A stretch of DNA of 64,000 bases from Phycisphaerae bacterium (lineage in GTDB: Bacteria; Planctomycetota; Phycisphaerae; Sedimentisphaerales; SM23-30), in assembly GCA_016342495.1 (NCBI GenBank), contig JAEIOG010000004.1, positions 22,957-86,956 of the forward strand, given 5' to 3'. The position numbers were made by a program, and so were the translations under genes. Of this stretch, positions 29,416-38,802 are shown piece after piece (position 1 is the first letter of the stretch; each line of letters opens with the position of its first letter). The notes under the pieces were generated by a model. That model saw only the letters and a list, made by a program, of their open reading frames with translations. It was not told the origin of the DNA and did no database searches.

Positions 29416-31395
29416 ATGCAAAGAGAATATTATTCAGATTCAATTGCTGATTTCCTAGATAGAAACCCCCAAGAGATATTGGGAATATTAGCTCAGCAGA
29501 ATGAATTCTCTTTAGAGCAAACCCAGCGTGATGCTTGGCGTGTACAAATAGATACTCTCCAAAATATACTTATTCCTTATCGAAACAATGGACACATTTG
29601 CTTTGAATATTCTATTCCACGAATGGGTCGCAGGATTGATGTGGTTGCAATTATTGATACAGTTATCTTTGTCTTAGAATTTAAGGTCGGGGAAAAGGAT
29701 TTTCCCGCCCATGCCATTGAACAAGTTTGGGATTATGCCTTAGATCTGAAGAATTTCCACGAATCAAGTCACAATCATTATATAGCCCCGATACTTATCT
29801 CTACCCAAGCCAAACAGGCTTGCACCACAGTTGCAATGACAGCCCAGGAAGATAAATTATTTGAACCAATAAAAAGTAATATTGATTGCCTTGCTGATAT
29901 AATTGCAAATGTACTTATCTTAGCTGATGGCCAAGGTATTGATTATGTCAATTGGTGCGCAGGTCGCTATTGTCCTACACCAACAATTATTGAATCAGCG
30001 ATGGCCTTATATAATGGCCACAATGTAGCAGATATTTCCCGCAGCGATGCCAGTGCTATTAATTTGTCAGAAACCTCTGCTGCTATCGCAGAGGCAATAC
30101 AATATTCAAAAGATAATTTACAAAAGACCATTTGCTTTGTTACAGGCGTCCCCGGTGCCGGTAAAACTCTAGTTGGTCTTAATATAGCTACGACTCATAT
30201 TAATAAAGATGATGAATTATATAGTGTATTCCTATCAGGTAATGGCCCACTGGTAAAAGTTATGAGTGAAGCCTTGGCCAGAGATAAAGTGCAGCGCGCT
30301 AAGCAAATAGGCAATAGAATAAAAAAAGGTGAAGCTCGCAGTGAAGTTAAAGCTTTTATCCAAATGGTTCATCATTTCCGTGATGACTGTTTAGTTGACC
30401 GACAAAAGCCACCTATTGAACACGTTGCCTTATTTGATGAAGCACAACGCGCTTGGACCCGTCAGCAAACTTCCAATTTCATGATAAGAAAAAAAGGTTT
30501 ATCGGGGTTTAATCAATCTGAACCGGAGTTTTTGATTTCTTGTCTTGATCGCCATGATGATTGGGCGGTGATGGTTTGTCTTGTAGGCGGCGGCCAAGAA
30601 ATTAATACTGGCGAGGCCGGTATCAGTGAATGGATAGAAGCCTTAGAAAAGCACTTCCCTGATTGGCATATCCATTTATCTCCTAAATTAACTGACAGCG
30701 AATATGGTTCAGGTCAGATATTAAAACAATTAGAATCTCGAGCCAATGTTGTATATAAAGATGAATTGCATCTTGGCGTTTCGATGCGTTCTTTTCGGGC
30801 TGAACATGTTTCATTATTAGTCAAACAGATTCTTGACACCAATAAAGATGAAGCTAAAGCCACATTAACTAAAATAGAAAAATATCCAATTGTCATTACA
30901 AGGGACTTAAACAAAGCCAAACAATGGCTAAAAGCCAAAGCACGTGGTTCTGAAAGATATGGCATTGTGGTTTCTTCTCAAGCTGAGCGATTAAGGCCGC
31001 ATGCCATTCATGTTAAATCTCCGATTGACCCGGTCCATTGGTTTTTACATGAAAAAGATGATGTCCGATCTTCATTTTATCTCGAAGATGTTGCAACAGA
31101 ATTCCATGTACAGGGTTTGGAGCTGGATTGGGCCTGTGTAGTCTGGGATGCAGATTTCAGATATGTAAAAGGTGATTGGCTGCATCGTTCATTTAAGGGC
31201 AAACGCTGGACCAAAATTCATAAACAGGAAAGGCAAATGTATCTGAAAAATGCCTATCGTGTCTTATTGACTCGGGCACGCCAAGGAATGGCAATTGTTG
31301 TCCCACCCGGTGATATGGAAGACCCAACCCGCAAACCAGAATTTTATGATCCAACTTTCCAGTATCTACAAGAAATTGGTTTTGATGTTATTTAG
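29416..31395 (+). CDS. Nuclease-helicase fusion, DUF2075 family
   Basis: This is a 659-residue protein with an N-terminal PD-(D/E)xK nuclease-like region and a C-terminal DUF2075 (Schlafen-3-like) superfamily 1 helicase/ATPase. In the first part, [21 protein letters not shown] (about 71-91) gives the Asp and the E-x-K of the nuclease core. GVPGAGKT (about 244-251) is Walker [10 protein letters not shown] (about 339-347) is Walker B with a DEAQ box, and [15 protein letters not shown] and [14 protein letters not shown] are late helicase motifs. GGGAG lies 8 bases before the ATG. The stop is 12 bases before a small partner gene. Base use and isolation among repeats suggest an acquired cassette; a DNA-defence role is inferred from the domain pairing only. 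Confidence 0.85.
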   Translation: MQREYYSDSIADFLDRNPQEILGILAQQNEFSLEQTQRDAWRVQIDTLQNILIPYRNNGHICFEYSIPRMGRRIDVVAIIDTVIFVLEFKVGEKDFPAHAIEQVWDYALDLKNFHESSHNHYIAPILISTQAKQACTTVAMTAQEDKLFEPIKSNIDCLADIIANVLILADGQGIDYVNWCAGRYCPTPTIIESAMALYNGHNVADISRSDASAINLSETSAAIAEAIQYSKDNLQKTICFVTGVPGAGKTLVGLNIATTHINKDDELYSVFLSGNGPLVKVMSEALARDKVQRAKQIGNRIKKGEARSEVKAFIQMVHHFRDDCLVDRQKPPIEHVALFDEAQRAWTRQQTSNFMIRKKGLSGFNQSEPEFLISCLDRHDDWAVMVCLVGGGQEINTGEAGISEWIEALEKHFPDWHIHLSPKLTDSEYGSGQILKQLESRANVVYKDELHLGVSMRSFRAEHVSLLVKQILDTNKDEAKATLTKIEKYPIVITRDLNKAKQWLKAKARGSERYGIVVSSQAERLRPHAIHVKSPIDPVHWFLHEKDDVRSSFYLEDVATEFHVQGLELDWACVVWDADFRYVKGDWLHRSFKGKRWTKIHKQERQMYLKNAYRVLLTRARQGMAIVVPPGDMEDPTRKPEFYDPTFQYLQEIGFDVI

Positions 31396-31407
31396 CAAAA
31401 AGGTTTA

Positions 31408-31665
31408 ATGATGGTAAATAAACAAGGTGATTTAGTAACCATATCTTTGTCGCGCATTGATATTGGACAATTAATTGATGGCCTTAGTGTTCGCCGGGAT
31501 GCTTGGCGCTATACTCAACGCTATCTTGAAGAAGGCTATATGGAACCTGAACGTCTAATAGAGGAATGCAGCGATATTGAAGAAGCTAAATCAATAGCAG
31601 ATCATTACAATGATATCATTGAAAATATTGAAAAGCAGCTGAATAAATTCAGGCAAAAGGCATAA
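31408..31665 (+). CDS. Small partner protein of the DUF2075 gene
   Basis: This 85-residue acidic helical protein is not recognised. The first third (DLVTISLSRIDIGQLIDGLSVRRDAWRYT, split over residues 8-36) contains a Ser/Arg-rich segment, and the rest is predicted helical with many Glu residues (EEGYMEPERLIEECSDIEEA region). AAGG precedes the paired ATGATG, so either 31408 or 31411 may be used. It is 12 bases downstream of the nuclease-helicase gene, which points to co-translation and perhaps a regulatory or antitoxin-like role. It ends in a short AAGGCATAAGG-type repeat that forms its last codons (RQKA). Confidence 0.65.
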   Translation: MMVNKQGDLVTISLSRIDIGQLIDGLSVRRDAWRYTQRYLEEGYMEPERLIEECSDIEEAKSIADHYNDIIENIEKQLNKFRQKA

Positions 31666-31832
31666 GGCAAAAGGCATAAGTTCAAATGCTTCTGAATCCG
31701 TGTAAATCCGTTAAAATCGGCGTCAATCCGTGACTAATCTCTTCTTGTTTTCCGTCCGGATAAGCTGATTTTGTATAAAAATGGCCCTGGCGCTACTGAT
31801 AAAGGGGTCATATGGTTATCGGGCGATTTATT

Positions 31833-32273
31833 ATAAGGGTTATAAGACTTCGAATGCTCTATTTGACGTCTGGAATGGAGCATTCCACGTCTGGGATAGA
31901 GCATTCGAGGTCTCAAGAAGAGTCTTTTAAGTCTGGGATAGAGCATTTGACGTCCGGAATAGTCCATTTGATGCCTCAAACAGAGCATTTGAAGCCTCGG
32001 GTAGAGCATTTAAGGTCCGGTTAACGATATTTCAGCTCTAAAACATCAAATATTAGACTTCAAATGGAGCATTCCAGACTTCAAGAAGAGCATTCCATGT
32101 CTCAAATGGAGTCTTTGAAGTCTCAAAGAGAGCATTTAAGGCTTCAAACAGAGTCTTTTAAGCCTTAAATGGAGCATTCCAGACCTCCAATGAAACATAA
32201 CAGGCTTCAAAGAGAGTCTTTTAAGTCTGGCTTGGAGTCTGTCAGACCTGCAATGCTCTGGCTCAGATGAGAA
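31833..32273. repeat. Indel-free 21-bp periodic array, about 20 degenerate units
   Basis: Units of exactly 21 bases follow each other without any insertion or deletion from 31875 to 32252 (18 units), with weaker units on both sides. The consensus is close to ATGGAGCATTTGAAGTCTCAA; positions 4-10 (GAGCATT, alternating with GAGTCTT) and the final TCTCAA/TCTGGA are best kept. Translated on the plus strand this gives a seven-residue repeat (x-EHS-type, such as SGIEHLT), broken by two in-frame stops (32022-32024 and near 32166), so no intact gene is present. The nearest gene is the DUF2075 pair, 170 bases upstream. Confidence 0.85.
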
Positions 32274-32673
32274 AGCGAACTTTTGAAATTGACAATGGCG
32301 GTATCGCTGGGCGATGTGGTTTTGAAGTGATTTACTTTTGCCTTCTGCCTTTTACCGGTCTTATATTTGAGCAGATCTGCCGCTTATAATATCTGGCCGG
32401 AGGTAGAGGGTTTGCATGCAAACTCTCTACACATATGTAACCCCGCGTCCGACATTCAGCCGGAAGCAGGCGGCAACGACGCCGGAACAATCACCAACCA
32501 ATGATCCTTATGTAAGCAGTGTCCAGCTTCAAGCTGGCGGGGTAAATTATTTTGATGTGGGGGTTTTTTTATTGGTGTTTACATTGCAAAAGGGCTCATT
32601 TTGCGTATAATTGATTAAATACAGCTAAACTCACGGATGAGATGGCGTTTTTTTACTGGTAGGTGATCGTATC
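32274..32673. other. Intergenic region before murE
   Basis: It holds a GCGGTATCGCTGGGCGAT repeat word (32298-32315), a TTTTGCCTTCTGCCTTTT block (32336-32353), and a hairpin-bearing segment starting GCGTCCGACATTCAGCCGG (32447) that resembles the start of the hairpin cluster at 12.7 kb and contains CCAGCTTCAAGCTGG. A 64-codon frame at 32416 is not credible. The murE promoter should lie in the last 100 bases (AT-rich, TTGCGTATAATTG-like at 32600). Confidence 0.4.
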
Positions 32674-34167
32674 ATGGATGTTTCGATTCTACAATCAACT
32701 CTCAAAGATATTATAATTGCCGCCCGACTCGATGATAATGAGCTGGCCGGGGCTGCTGTCGGTTCAGTTGATCTGACCGGTAAAATTCGTTGCGACAGCC
32801 GCAAGGTTCAAACCGGCGATATCTTTATTGCTGTGGCCGGTCCGCTTGCCGATGGCCATGACTATATTGATATAGCTATCGATAAAGGTGCTGCCCTGAT
32901 TATCTCTCAGCGGCAACTGCCGGATTGTCCGGCTGGTCATCTTGTCGTCAGCGATTCAGCCCTGGCTCTGGGCTATCTGGCCCAGCAGAGCTGCGGCAAC
33001 CCGGCCCAAAAGCTTAAATGTCTGGGCATAACCGGCACCAATGGCAAGACAACAGTTACTTATCTGGTCAAACATATTTTAGATGCCCATAAATGCAGCT
33101 GTGGTATGCTCGGTACCGTAGCTTATGATCTGGGCAATGGCCATTTAATCAAGGCCGACAATACCACACCCGGTGCGGTCTGCTTAGCTGAGATGATGGC
33201 CGCAATGGTAGATAATGGTTGTCAGGCGGTGGTGATGGAATGTTCCAGTCATGGCCTGGACCAGCGGCGCACCGCCGGGATAGATTTTGATGTCGCGGCC
33301 TTTACCAATTTGACCGGTGATCATCTGGATTATCATGGCAGCCGGGAAAATTATCTGGCCGCCAAGGCCCGGCTCTTTAGCGAACTTGGCCCTGATGCTG
33401 CGGCGATTATTAATATTGATGATATTGCCGGGGCGCAGCTGGCGGAGTTAACCGCAGCTGAGGTCTGTACTTATGCTATTGACAGGCCGGCTGATTTGAC
33501 CGCGGCGATTATTCAGATGGACCTGACCGGCTGTCAGCTGGAATTGACATATCAAGATCAGGTTTATCCCTGCTGTTTGCCCTTGCTGGGCCGCCATAAT
33601 GTGGAAAATGCCTTAGCGGCCATTGGGCTGGCCTTAAACGCTGGCTTTGGGATGGAAAGTATTATATTGGCCCTGAATAGTTTCTCCGGGGTGCCCGGCA
33701 GACTGGAAAAAATCACCGATGCCCAGGATTTTCAGGTGCTGGTAGATTATGCCCATACCGATGATGCCTTAGACCATGCACTGGCAACTTTGCGGGGGCT
33801 TAATCCATCATGTTTGACCGTGGTTTTTGGCTGCGGAGGCGACCGGGACCAGAGTAAACGCCCGAGAATGGCTCAGGCAGCCTTGAAATGGGCAGATAAA
33901 ATCATTGTTACCAGTGATAACCCTCGTGGTGAGGACCCGCTGTTTATCATCAGCCAGATTCGGGCCGGTTTTGATGATATTGCAAAGGTTACCGAGATTC
34001 CGGACCGTCTGGCGGCCATTGACAGTGCTATTAGGAATGCCATAACTGGTGAAGTAATCTTAATTGCCGGCAAGGGTCATGAAGATTATCAGCTGGTGGG
34101 CGCTAAAGTGCTCAATTTCGATGACAGGGCCGTGGCCCGGACGATAATAAAAGAAATGAAAAGCTAA
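32674..34167 (+). CDS. murE: UDP-MurNAc-L-Ala-D-Glu: meso-diaminopimelate ligase MurE
   Basis: MurE is a cytoplasmic ATP-dependent ligase that adds the third residue to the peptidoglycan stem peptide. The 497-residue protein has ITGTNGKTTVTYL (about 119-131) as ATP loop, NLTGDHLDYHG as the central Mur-ligase motif and SDNPRGED (about 412-419); the DNPR sequence is the marker of meso-diaminopimelate specificity, so the cell wall is predicted to be DAP-type. TAGGTGA precedes the ATG. It is the first gene of the dcw-like cluster in this window; mraZ, rsmH and ftsL/ftsI, which often come before, are absent here. Confidence 0.96.
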   Translation: MDVSILQSTLKDIIIAARLDDNELAGAAVGSVDLTGKIRCDSRKVQTGDIFIAVAGPLADGHDYIDIAIDKGAALIISQRQLPDCPAGHLVVSDSALALGYLAQQSCGNPAQKLKCLGITGTNGKTTVTYLVKHILDAHKCSCGMLGTVAYDLGNGHLIKADNTTPGAVCLAEMMAAMVDNGCQAVVMECSSHGLDQRRTAGIDFDVAAFTNLTGDHLDYHGSRENYLAAKARLFSELGPDAAAIINIDDIAGAQLAELTAAEVCTYAIDRPADLTAAIIQMDLTGCQLELTYQDQVYPCCLPLLGRHNVENALAAIGLALNAGFGMESIILALNSFSGVPGRLEKITDAQDFQVLVDYAHTDDALDHALATLRGLNPSCLTVVFGCGGDRDQSKRPRMAQAALKWADKIIVTSDNPRGEDPLFIISQIRAGFDDIAKVTEIPDRLAAIDSAIRNAITGEVILIAGKGHEDYQLVGAKVLNFDDRAVARTIIKEMKS

Positions 34168-34299
34168 TAATGGGCCAGCTCAAAGCGGGCCAGAGGGCTG
34201 GTTGCCCAATTGAGGCAGGCCCGAACCGACCGATGATGCCGCAACTGTTTAGTTTTACTGTTCAATACAACTTAAATAAAGCATTCTTTGGATAAATAA

Positions 34300-35712
34300 A
34301 TGAAACCAATATTACTGGAAGAAATTAAAAGGGCATTGCATGCCGAGCTAAAGACTCAGTTAAGCGGTCAACTGGTCCGGTCGATCGTTATTGATTCACG
34401 TCAATGTCCAGCTGGCAGTCTTTTTGTCGCTTTACGAGGTGAAAATTGCGATGGCCATGACTATATTGACCAGGCAGTGGCCGCCGGAGCGGTGGCGGTC
34501 CTTATCGATCGAGATGTTCCTTTGTCCCCGGCGGTCAAAGATGCCGGGGTTACGGTCTTGAAGGTTGATGATTGTGTTATTGCCTTAGGTGAACTGGCGA
34601 AATTCTATCGCAGTAAGTTCGTATCTGGTACCCATGTCATCGCCGTTACCGGAAGTAATGGCAAAACCACGGTTCGGGAGATGATTTATCATGTACTGTC
34701 CAGGTTCCAAAAAGGTATACGCTCAGAAAAGAATTATAATAATCAGATTGGCCTGCCTTTAACGATCTTTAATATTCAAAGTGATGATCAATTTGCCGTT
34801 GTCGAGCTGGGCACCAATGCCCCCGGTGAAATAGCTTATCTTTCCCGGATCGCCCAGGGCGATGTGGCGGTGATAACCAATATTGGACCGGCCCATTTGC
34901 AGGGTTTTGGTGATATCGAAGGGGTAAGTGCTGAAAAAACCGCTATTACCGCCGGCCTGAAAGACCATGGTATGATCATTTGTAATGCCGAACATAAGCC
35001 CACCTTGGATAAACTGCACGCCCAGGGTCGCAAGGTCATCACTTTTGGCTTAGATGACAACTGTGATGTCAGTGCCCACTATATCAAAAGGCTTGATGAT
35101 GGCTATAGTTTCATTACAAATGACCGCTGCCCGGTGCATATTCCGGTATTGGGTTTACATAATGTCAAAAATGCTCTGGCAGCTTTGGCGGTGGTGCGAC
35201 GGCTCGGCATTACTTCAATGCAGTTCGCCGAAGCTATCGAAGATTTCAGATCGGTGCCAGGTAGAATGGATTTTAAGACTTTTAATTCCATCACAGTTAT
35301 AGATGACACCTATAATGCCAACCCCGCCAGCATGAAAGCAGCCTTGGAAGAATTAACCAGTATGGCAGTTATGGGCCGGCGGGTTATGGTCTGCGGGGAT
35401 ATGGGTGAAATGGGCTCACAAGGTCAGGAATTCCATCGCCAGCTGGGTCATCAGATCGCCGCCAGCAATATCGATTTATTATTAGCTGTGGGTCCGCTGG
35501 CTTCCCTGACGGCTAAGGCGGCTTTAGATGCCGGGATGGGCTGGAGCAAGGTGCAACGGGCGGTCAATTCCAAACGGATGGCCCGACTGATTAAGCCCAT
35601 GCTGCTGGATGGTGATACGGTCCTGGTAAAAGGAGCGCGGTCCATGCAAATGGAAAATATAGTTAAGTCTCTTTCCCGCTGGAAGGGCAAAAATACCACA
35701 GTAACGCGGTAG
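34300..35712 (+). CDS. murF: UDP-MurNAc-tripeptide: D-alanyl-D-alanine ligase MurF
   Basis: MurF completes the cytoplasmic UDP-MurNAc-pentapeptide by adding D-Ala-D-Ala. The 470-residue protein has VTGSNGKTTVREM (about 115-127), the NIGPAHLQGFG central motif and a VIDDTYNANPASMKAA segment (about 331-346) typical of MurF. It follows murE by 132 bases that contain GC-rich direct words but no gene. The start has TTGGA upstream and the protein begins in family register. Downstream, mraY starts 60 bases later. Confidence 0.96.
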   Translation: MKPILLEEIKRALHAELKTQLSGQLVRSIVIDSRQCPAGSLFVALRGENCDGHDYIDQAVAAGAVAVLIDRDVPLSPAVKDAGVTVLKVDDCVIALGELAKFYRSKFVSGTHVIAVTGSNGKTTVREMIYHVLSRFQKGIRSEKNYNNQIGLPLTIFNIQSDDQFAVVELGTNAPGEIAYLSRIAQGDVAVITNIGPAHLQGFGDIEGVSAEKTAITAGLKDHGMIICNAEHKPTLDKLHAQGRKVITFGLDDNCDVSAHYIKRLDDGYSFITNDRCPVHIPVLGLHNVKNALAALAVVRRLGITSMQFAEAIEDFRSVPGRMDFKTFNSITVIDDTYNANPASMKAALEELTSMAVMGRRVMVCGDMGEMGSQGQEFHRQLGHQIAASNIDLLLAVGPLASLTAKAALDAGMGWSKVQRAVNSKRMARLIKPMLLDGDTVLVKGARSMQMENIVKSLSRWKGKNTTVTR

Positions 35713-35772
35713 CATGGTATTTGCCAGGCTGAAATCGTCATTTACTAATTATCACTTATAAATTATAAAAAC

Positions 35773-36930
35773 ATGCTTTACTTATTAATGGAACATTTCG
35801 AATATTTTCTGCAGAACACGCTGCATTTTTATGCCTGGCAAGATGTATTGCTGCGTTCGATGCTGGCGCTGCTGACCAGTTTGAGCATTGGCCTGTGGCT
35901 GGCACCGCGGATTATCCGCCAGCTTATCCGTCTGAAAGTCGGGGATAACCCTGAATTCAACCATGCCCGGTTAAATGCCCTGACCGAATACAAAGGTGAT
36001 ACCCCGACTATGGGTGGTGTGATCATCTTGATTTCGCTGCTGGTCTCGGCGCTGCTGTGGGCTGATATTACCAATTCATTTGTGATTAAGTCCTTCTTTG
36101 TCATTGTCTGGCTGGGAGTTTTAGGTGGTATCGATGACTGGCTGAAGCTGACGGCTAAGACCAAAAAGCGCAGTCGCGACGGTTTGCTGTCCTGGGAGAA
36201 GCTGGCTTTTCAGGTGGGACTTTCGATTCTGGTGGCCTGGTTTCTGTTCGATATCGATTTTAAGGAATCGCCCGATGGCAAAATGCTGTGGCTGCCGTTT
36301 TGCAGCGTGGGCTTTTCCATTGGCTTTATTGTCTTTCTGGCCATGGCGATTTTTACGATCGCCGGTGCCAGTAATGCCGTCAATATCGCCGATGGCATGG
36401 ATGGCTTAGCTTCGGGACTGGTGGTTATTGCCGGGTTGGTCTTTGTGGTTTTGTGTTATCTGGGCAGTGAAATGCTTTCGGTTTCCCAAAATCGTTCATG
36501 GGCCCAGTATCTTTTATTGCCCCAGATTTCCGGTGTCGGTGAAGTGGCCATTGTCTTATCGGCTATGGTCGGGGCGACTTTAGCGTTTCTGTGGTATAAT
36601 TGTCATCCGGCCCAGGTCTTTATGGGTGATGTGGGAAGTTTGCCATTAGGGGGGTTGCTGGGCTATGCCGCAGTTATCACCCGACATGAACTGCTGTTGA
36701 TGGTCATTGGCGGGGTCTTTGTGATGGAACTTATGAGCGTGGTTATTCAGGTGGGCTATTTCAAATATTCAAGAAAGAAGTATGGCACCCCTAAGAGGGT
36801 CTTTTTATGTGCTCCGATCCATCATCATTTCCATCTGAAAGGCTGGTCTGAGCCTCAGGTGGTCATTAGAATGTGGCTGATGGCTATCGCCTTTGCCGCC
36901 TTTGCCCTGGCAACTTTGAAGTTCAGATAA
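35773..36930 (+). CDS. mraY: Phospho-MurNAc-pentapeptide transferase MraY
   Basis: MraY is the integral membrane enzyme that couples UDP-MurNAc-pentapeptide to undecaprenyl phosphate to give lipid I. The 385-residue protein has about ten membrane helices and the motifs GDTPTMGGVII, GGIDDWLKL (the Asp pair), NAVNIADGMDGLASG and the C-terminal APIHHHFHLKGW. A second in-frame ATG five codons on (35788) could also be the start; there is no strong ribosome site before either. It is followed not by murD but by a small unknown membrane protein. Confidence 0.95.
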   Translation: MLYLLMEHFEYFLQNTLHFYAWQDVLLRSMLALLTSLSIGLWLAPRIIRQLIRLKVGDNPEFNHARLNALTEYKGDTPTMGGVIILISLLVSALLWADITNSFVIKSFFVIVWLGVLGGIDDWLKLTAKTKKRSRDGLLSWEKLAFQVGLSILVAWFLFDIDFKESPDGKMLWLPFCSVGFSIGFIVFLAMAIFTIAGASNAVNIADGMDGLASGLVVIAGLVFVVLCYLGSEMLSVSQNRSWAQYLLLPQISGVGEVAIVLSAMVGATLAFLWYNCHPAQVFMGDVGSLPLGGLLGYAAVITRHELLLMVIGGVFVMELMSVVIQVGYFKYSRKKYGTPKRVFLCAPIHHHFHLKGWSEPQVVIRMWLMAIAFAAFALATLKFR

Positions 36931-37004
36931 AATAATGAAAAATCTATACGATTTTTATCCTTGGGAGCGGCTTTTAGCTGATATAAAAAGAAAGGTATGT
37001 TGTT

Positions 37005-37367
37005 ATGGATAATGAAATTGCTGATGATTGGAAATTGTATTTTTTACGGGTTGTTCCGTATGTTGTTTTTCCAGTGATCTTTTTTGTATTCCCGTGTTTT
37101 ACAAGGTTTTTTTTAGATTTTGATGTGGAATTGCATGCTGCAACTAAGGCCGTCTTAAATTTCTCCAAGTCAATTTTTATGATACCTGCTTTTGTGTTTG
37201 CATGTATTTTTGACGCAATTGTTTACTATATGATTTCAAGAAAAAAAAGCAGTATGGTATTAATTTATATTTGTTCGATTGCCGCTTCACATATTATTTT
37301 TTTAGCTTTATGTTTTATTGCAATTGCAATGCCTTTTATAACAATCTTTAAAGATTTGGGATTATAA
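37005..37367 (+). CDS. Small membrane protein of unknown function between mraY and ftsW
   Basis: This 120-residue protein is not recognised. It has three hydrophobic segments (about 16-34, 54-77 and 85-112) separated by short charged stretches (RKKSS at 79-83). AAAGG lies 9 bases before the ATG. It starts 74 bases after mraY and ends 4 bases before the proposed ftsW start, so it is likely translated with ftsW. Its base use is more AT-rich than the flanking mur genes. It sits where murD is normally found in dcw clusters; nothing in it resembles a Mur ligase. Confidence 0.65.
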   Translation: MDNEIADDWKLYFLRVVPYVVFPVIFFVFPCFTRFFLDFDVELHAATKAVLNFSKSIFMIPAFVFACIFDAIVYYMISRKKSSMVLIYICSIAASHIIFLALCFIAIAMPFITIFKDLGL

Positions 37368-37371
37368 TTCA

Positions 37372-38553
37372 TTGACTAAAGTTACAGAACAATTAAATAC
37401 TGCTGAAACCACAGTTAATCCGCAAATCAATATCAATATGGCCAACTGGTTCATGGCGATTATTTGTGTATTATTGTTTTATGGCGCGCTGATGGTCTTT
37501 TCAGCCGGGGCCGCGGTCGATCAGCATATCGACATGTCTAAATTCTGGCAGTACACAACTATCAAACGTATTATATTTGTCCCGATAGCGATTTTCCTCA
37601 TTGCGATTATCGCCCAGTTCAACTGGACCAGAATCCTGTTTTTCAAAAAGTATTTCTGGCTTTCGCCTATTGTTTTTCTTCTGGGGATATCCATCGGCTT
37701 ATTATGTTATGTTTTGGTATTCGGTAAATCCGTTAATTTTTCCAGGCGTTGGATTGAAGTGGGCTCTTTCCTGCGTTTCCAACCCTCTGAGATAGCCAAA
37801 TGGGTTACGCTATTATTTATGGCTGGCTTTTGCGATCATCAGGGCAAGCAGATGAAATCTTTTGCCAGAGGTTTCCTGCCGGCTTTTGGCATATTGTTAG
37901 TTGTTGTGGGTTTAGTTGGCAAAGAAGACCTCGGTACCGGTTTGCTTATCGCGATGATGGGTATGCTGGTGATGATCTTTGGCGGGATTAAAAAAAGATT
38001 TCTATTTATACTATTGCCTTTGGCGGTAATTGGCTATTTTGTCTTTATTCATAATGTGCCATATCGCAGGGCCCGCGTAGAAGCTTTTCTTTCAGGTGGC
38101 CAGCGTGCCGCAAGTGTTAATTATCATAAAGAACAATCCCTGATGGCTATTGCTTCGGGCGGCTTTATTGGCTGTGGATTGGGCAATGGTGTTATTAAAA
38201 TGGGGCATCTGCCCGAAGATACTACCGATTTTATCTTTGCCGTCATTGGTGAAGAGCTCGGATTTGTTGGCTGCCTGGCGGCGATATTGTTGTATGTGGC
38301 TTTAATGCTTTGTGCTGTGGTTATAATCTGTAATTGCCATCGAAGGATTGACCAGCTATTAGTTTTGGCCATTGCCGGAGCCATCGGTACCCAGGCTCTT
38401 ATTAATATGTTTGTGGTTACTGGAATGGCCCCGACTAAAGGGATTGCTTTACCTTTCATTAGTGCTGGCGGGACTGGCTTGCTCATTACCGCGATGGCTG
38501 TTGGAGTACTGATCAGCACGGCCAAAAATAGTGCCAAGTCAGAATTTGACTAA
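37372..38553 (+). CDS. ftsW: SEDS-family peptidoglycan polymerase FtsW
   Basis: FtsW is a membrane glycosyltransferase of the SEDS family that polymerises lipid II during division. The 393-residue protein has about ten membrane helices and the motifs RRWIEVG, FQPSEIAKW, KEDLGTG and, near the end, GMAPTKGIALPFISAGGTG. The proposed start is a TTG 4 bases after the preceding stop with GGGA about 10 bases upstream; ATG 37438 (MANWFM) is an alternative that would remove a 22-residue polar extension. RodA is a close relative, but the place within the mur cluster favours FtsW. It is followed by a MITE-like element rather than directly by murG. Confidence 0.92.
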   Translation: MTKVTEQLNTAETTVNPQININMANWFMAIICVLLFYGALMVFSAGAAVDQHIDMSKFWQYTTIKRIIFVPIAIFLIAIIAQFNWTRILFFKKYFWLSPIVFLLGISIGLLCYVLVFGKSVNFSRRWIEVGSFLRFQPSEIAKWVTLLFMAGFCDHQGKQMKSFARGFLPAFGILLVVVGLVGKEDLGTGLLIAMMGMLVMIFGGIKKRFLFILLPLAVIGYFVFIHNVPYRRARVEAFLSGGQRAASVNYHKEQSLMAIASGGFIGCGLGNGVIKMGHLPEDTTDFIFAVIGEELGFVGCLAAILLYVALMLCAVVIICNCHRRIDQLLVLAIAGAIGTQALINMFVVTGMAPTKGIALPFISAGGTGLLITAMAVGVLISTAKNSAKSEFD

Positions 38554-38600
38554 ATTAGAAAAATGATAATCCAATGGGCCTGGGCCCATGTTTGAATAAA

Positions 38601-38795
38601 AGGTAACTTTTTAGCGACTTGAAGTAAATGGCGTTAATTAGCCAACAAACAGCTGGTAGCGGCAGCGCCCAGCTAAAAAACGTAAATTGTGGTTTAACGC
38701 TAAAATTGCTTAAATCATCATGGAATATGGAATAATGTCTTAGCACGGCGCTGCTGCTTCGTGCTGTTTTGCTTCAGATAGCTAAAATCTTACGA
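38601..38795 (-). mobile_element. MITE-like 195-bp element, copy B, between ftsW and murG
   Basis: This is the inverted copy of the element at 12911-13104. Its outer ends are AGGTAACTTTTTAGC (38601-38615) and GCTAAAATCTTACGA (38781-38795), which match the terminal repeats of copy A with a few changes; the interior AGCTGGTAGCGGCAGCGCCC and CACGGCGCTGCTGCTTCGTG segments are shared. It ends 7 bases before the murG ATG, so it occupies the whole 5' leader of murG. Confidence 0.75.
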
Positions 38796-38802
38796 TAAAA
38801 GA

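Noticed and set aside
31734..32024. Open frames over the 21-bp array
   Set aside because: Both strands are open by virtue of the 21-base period; the plus frame is closed by stops within the array and has no start site.
31833..32273. CRISPR array
   Set aside because: Units are contiguous 21-mers without unique spacers and without cas genes; the repeats are degenerate.
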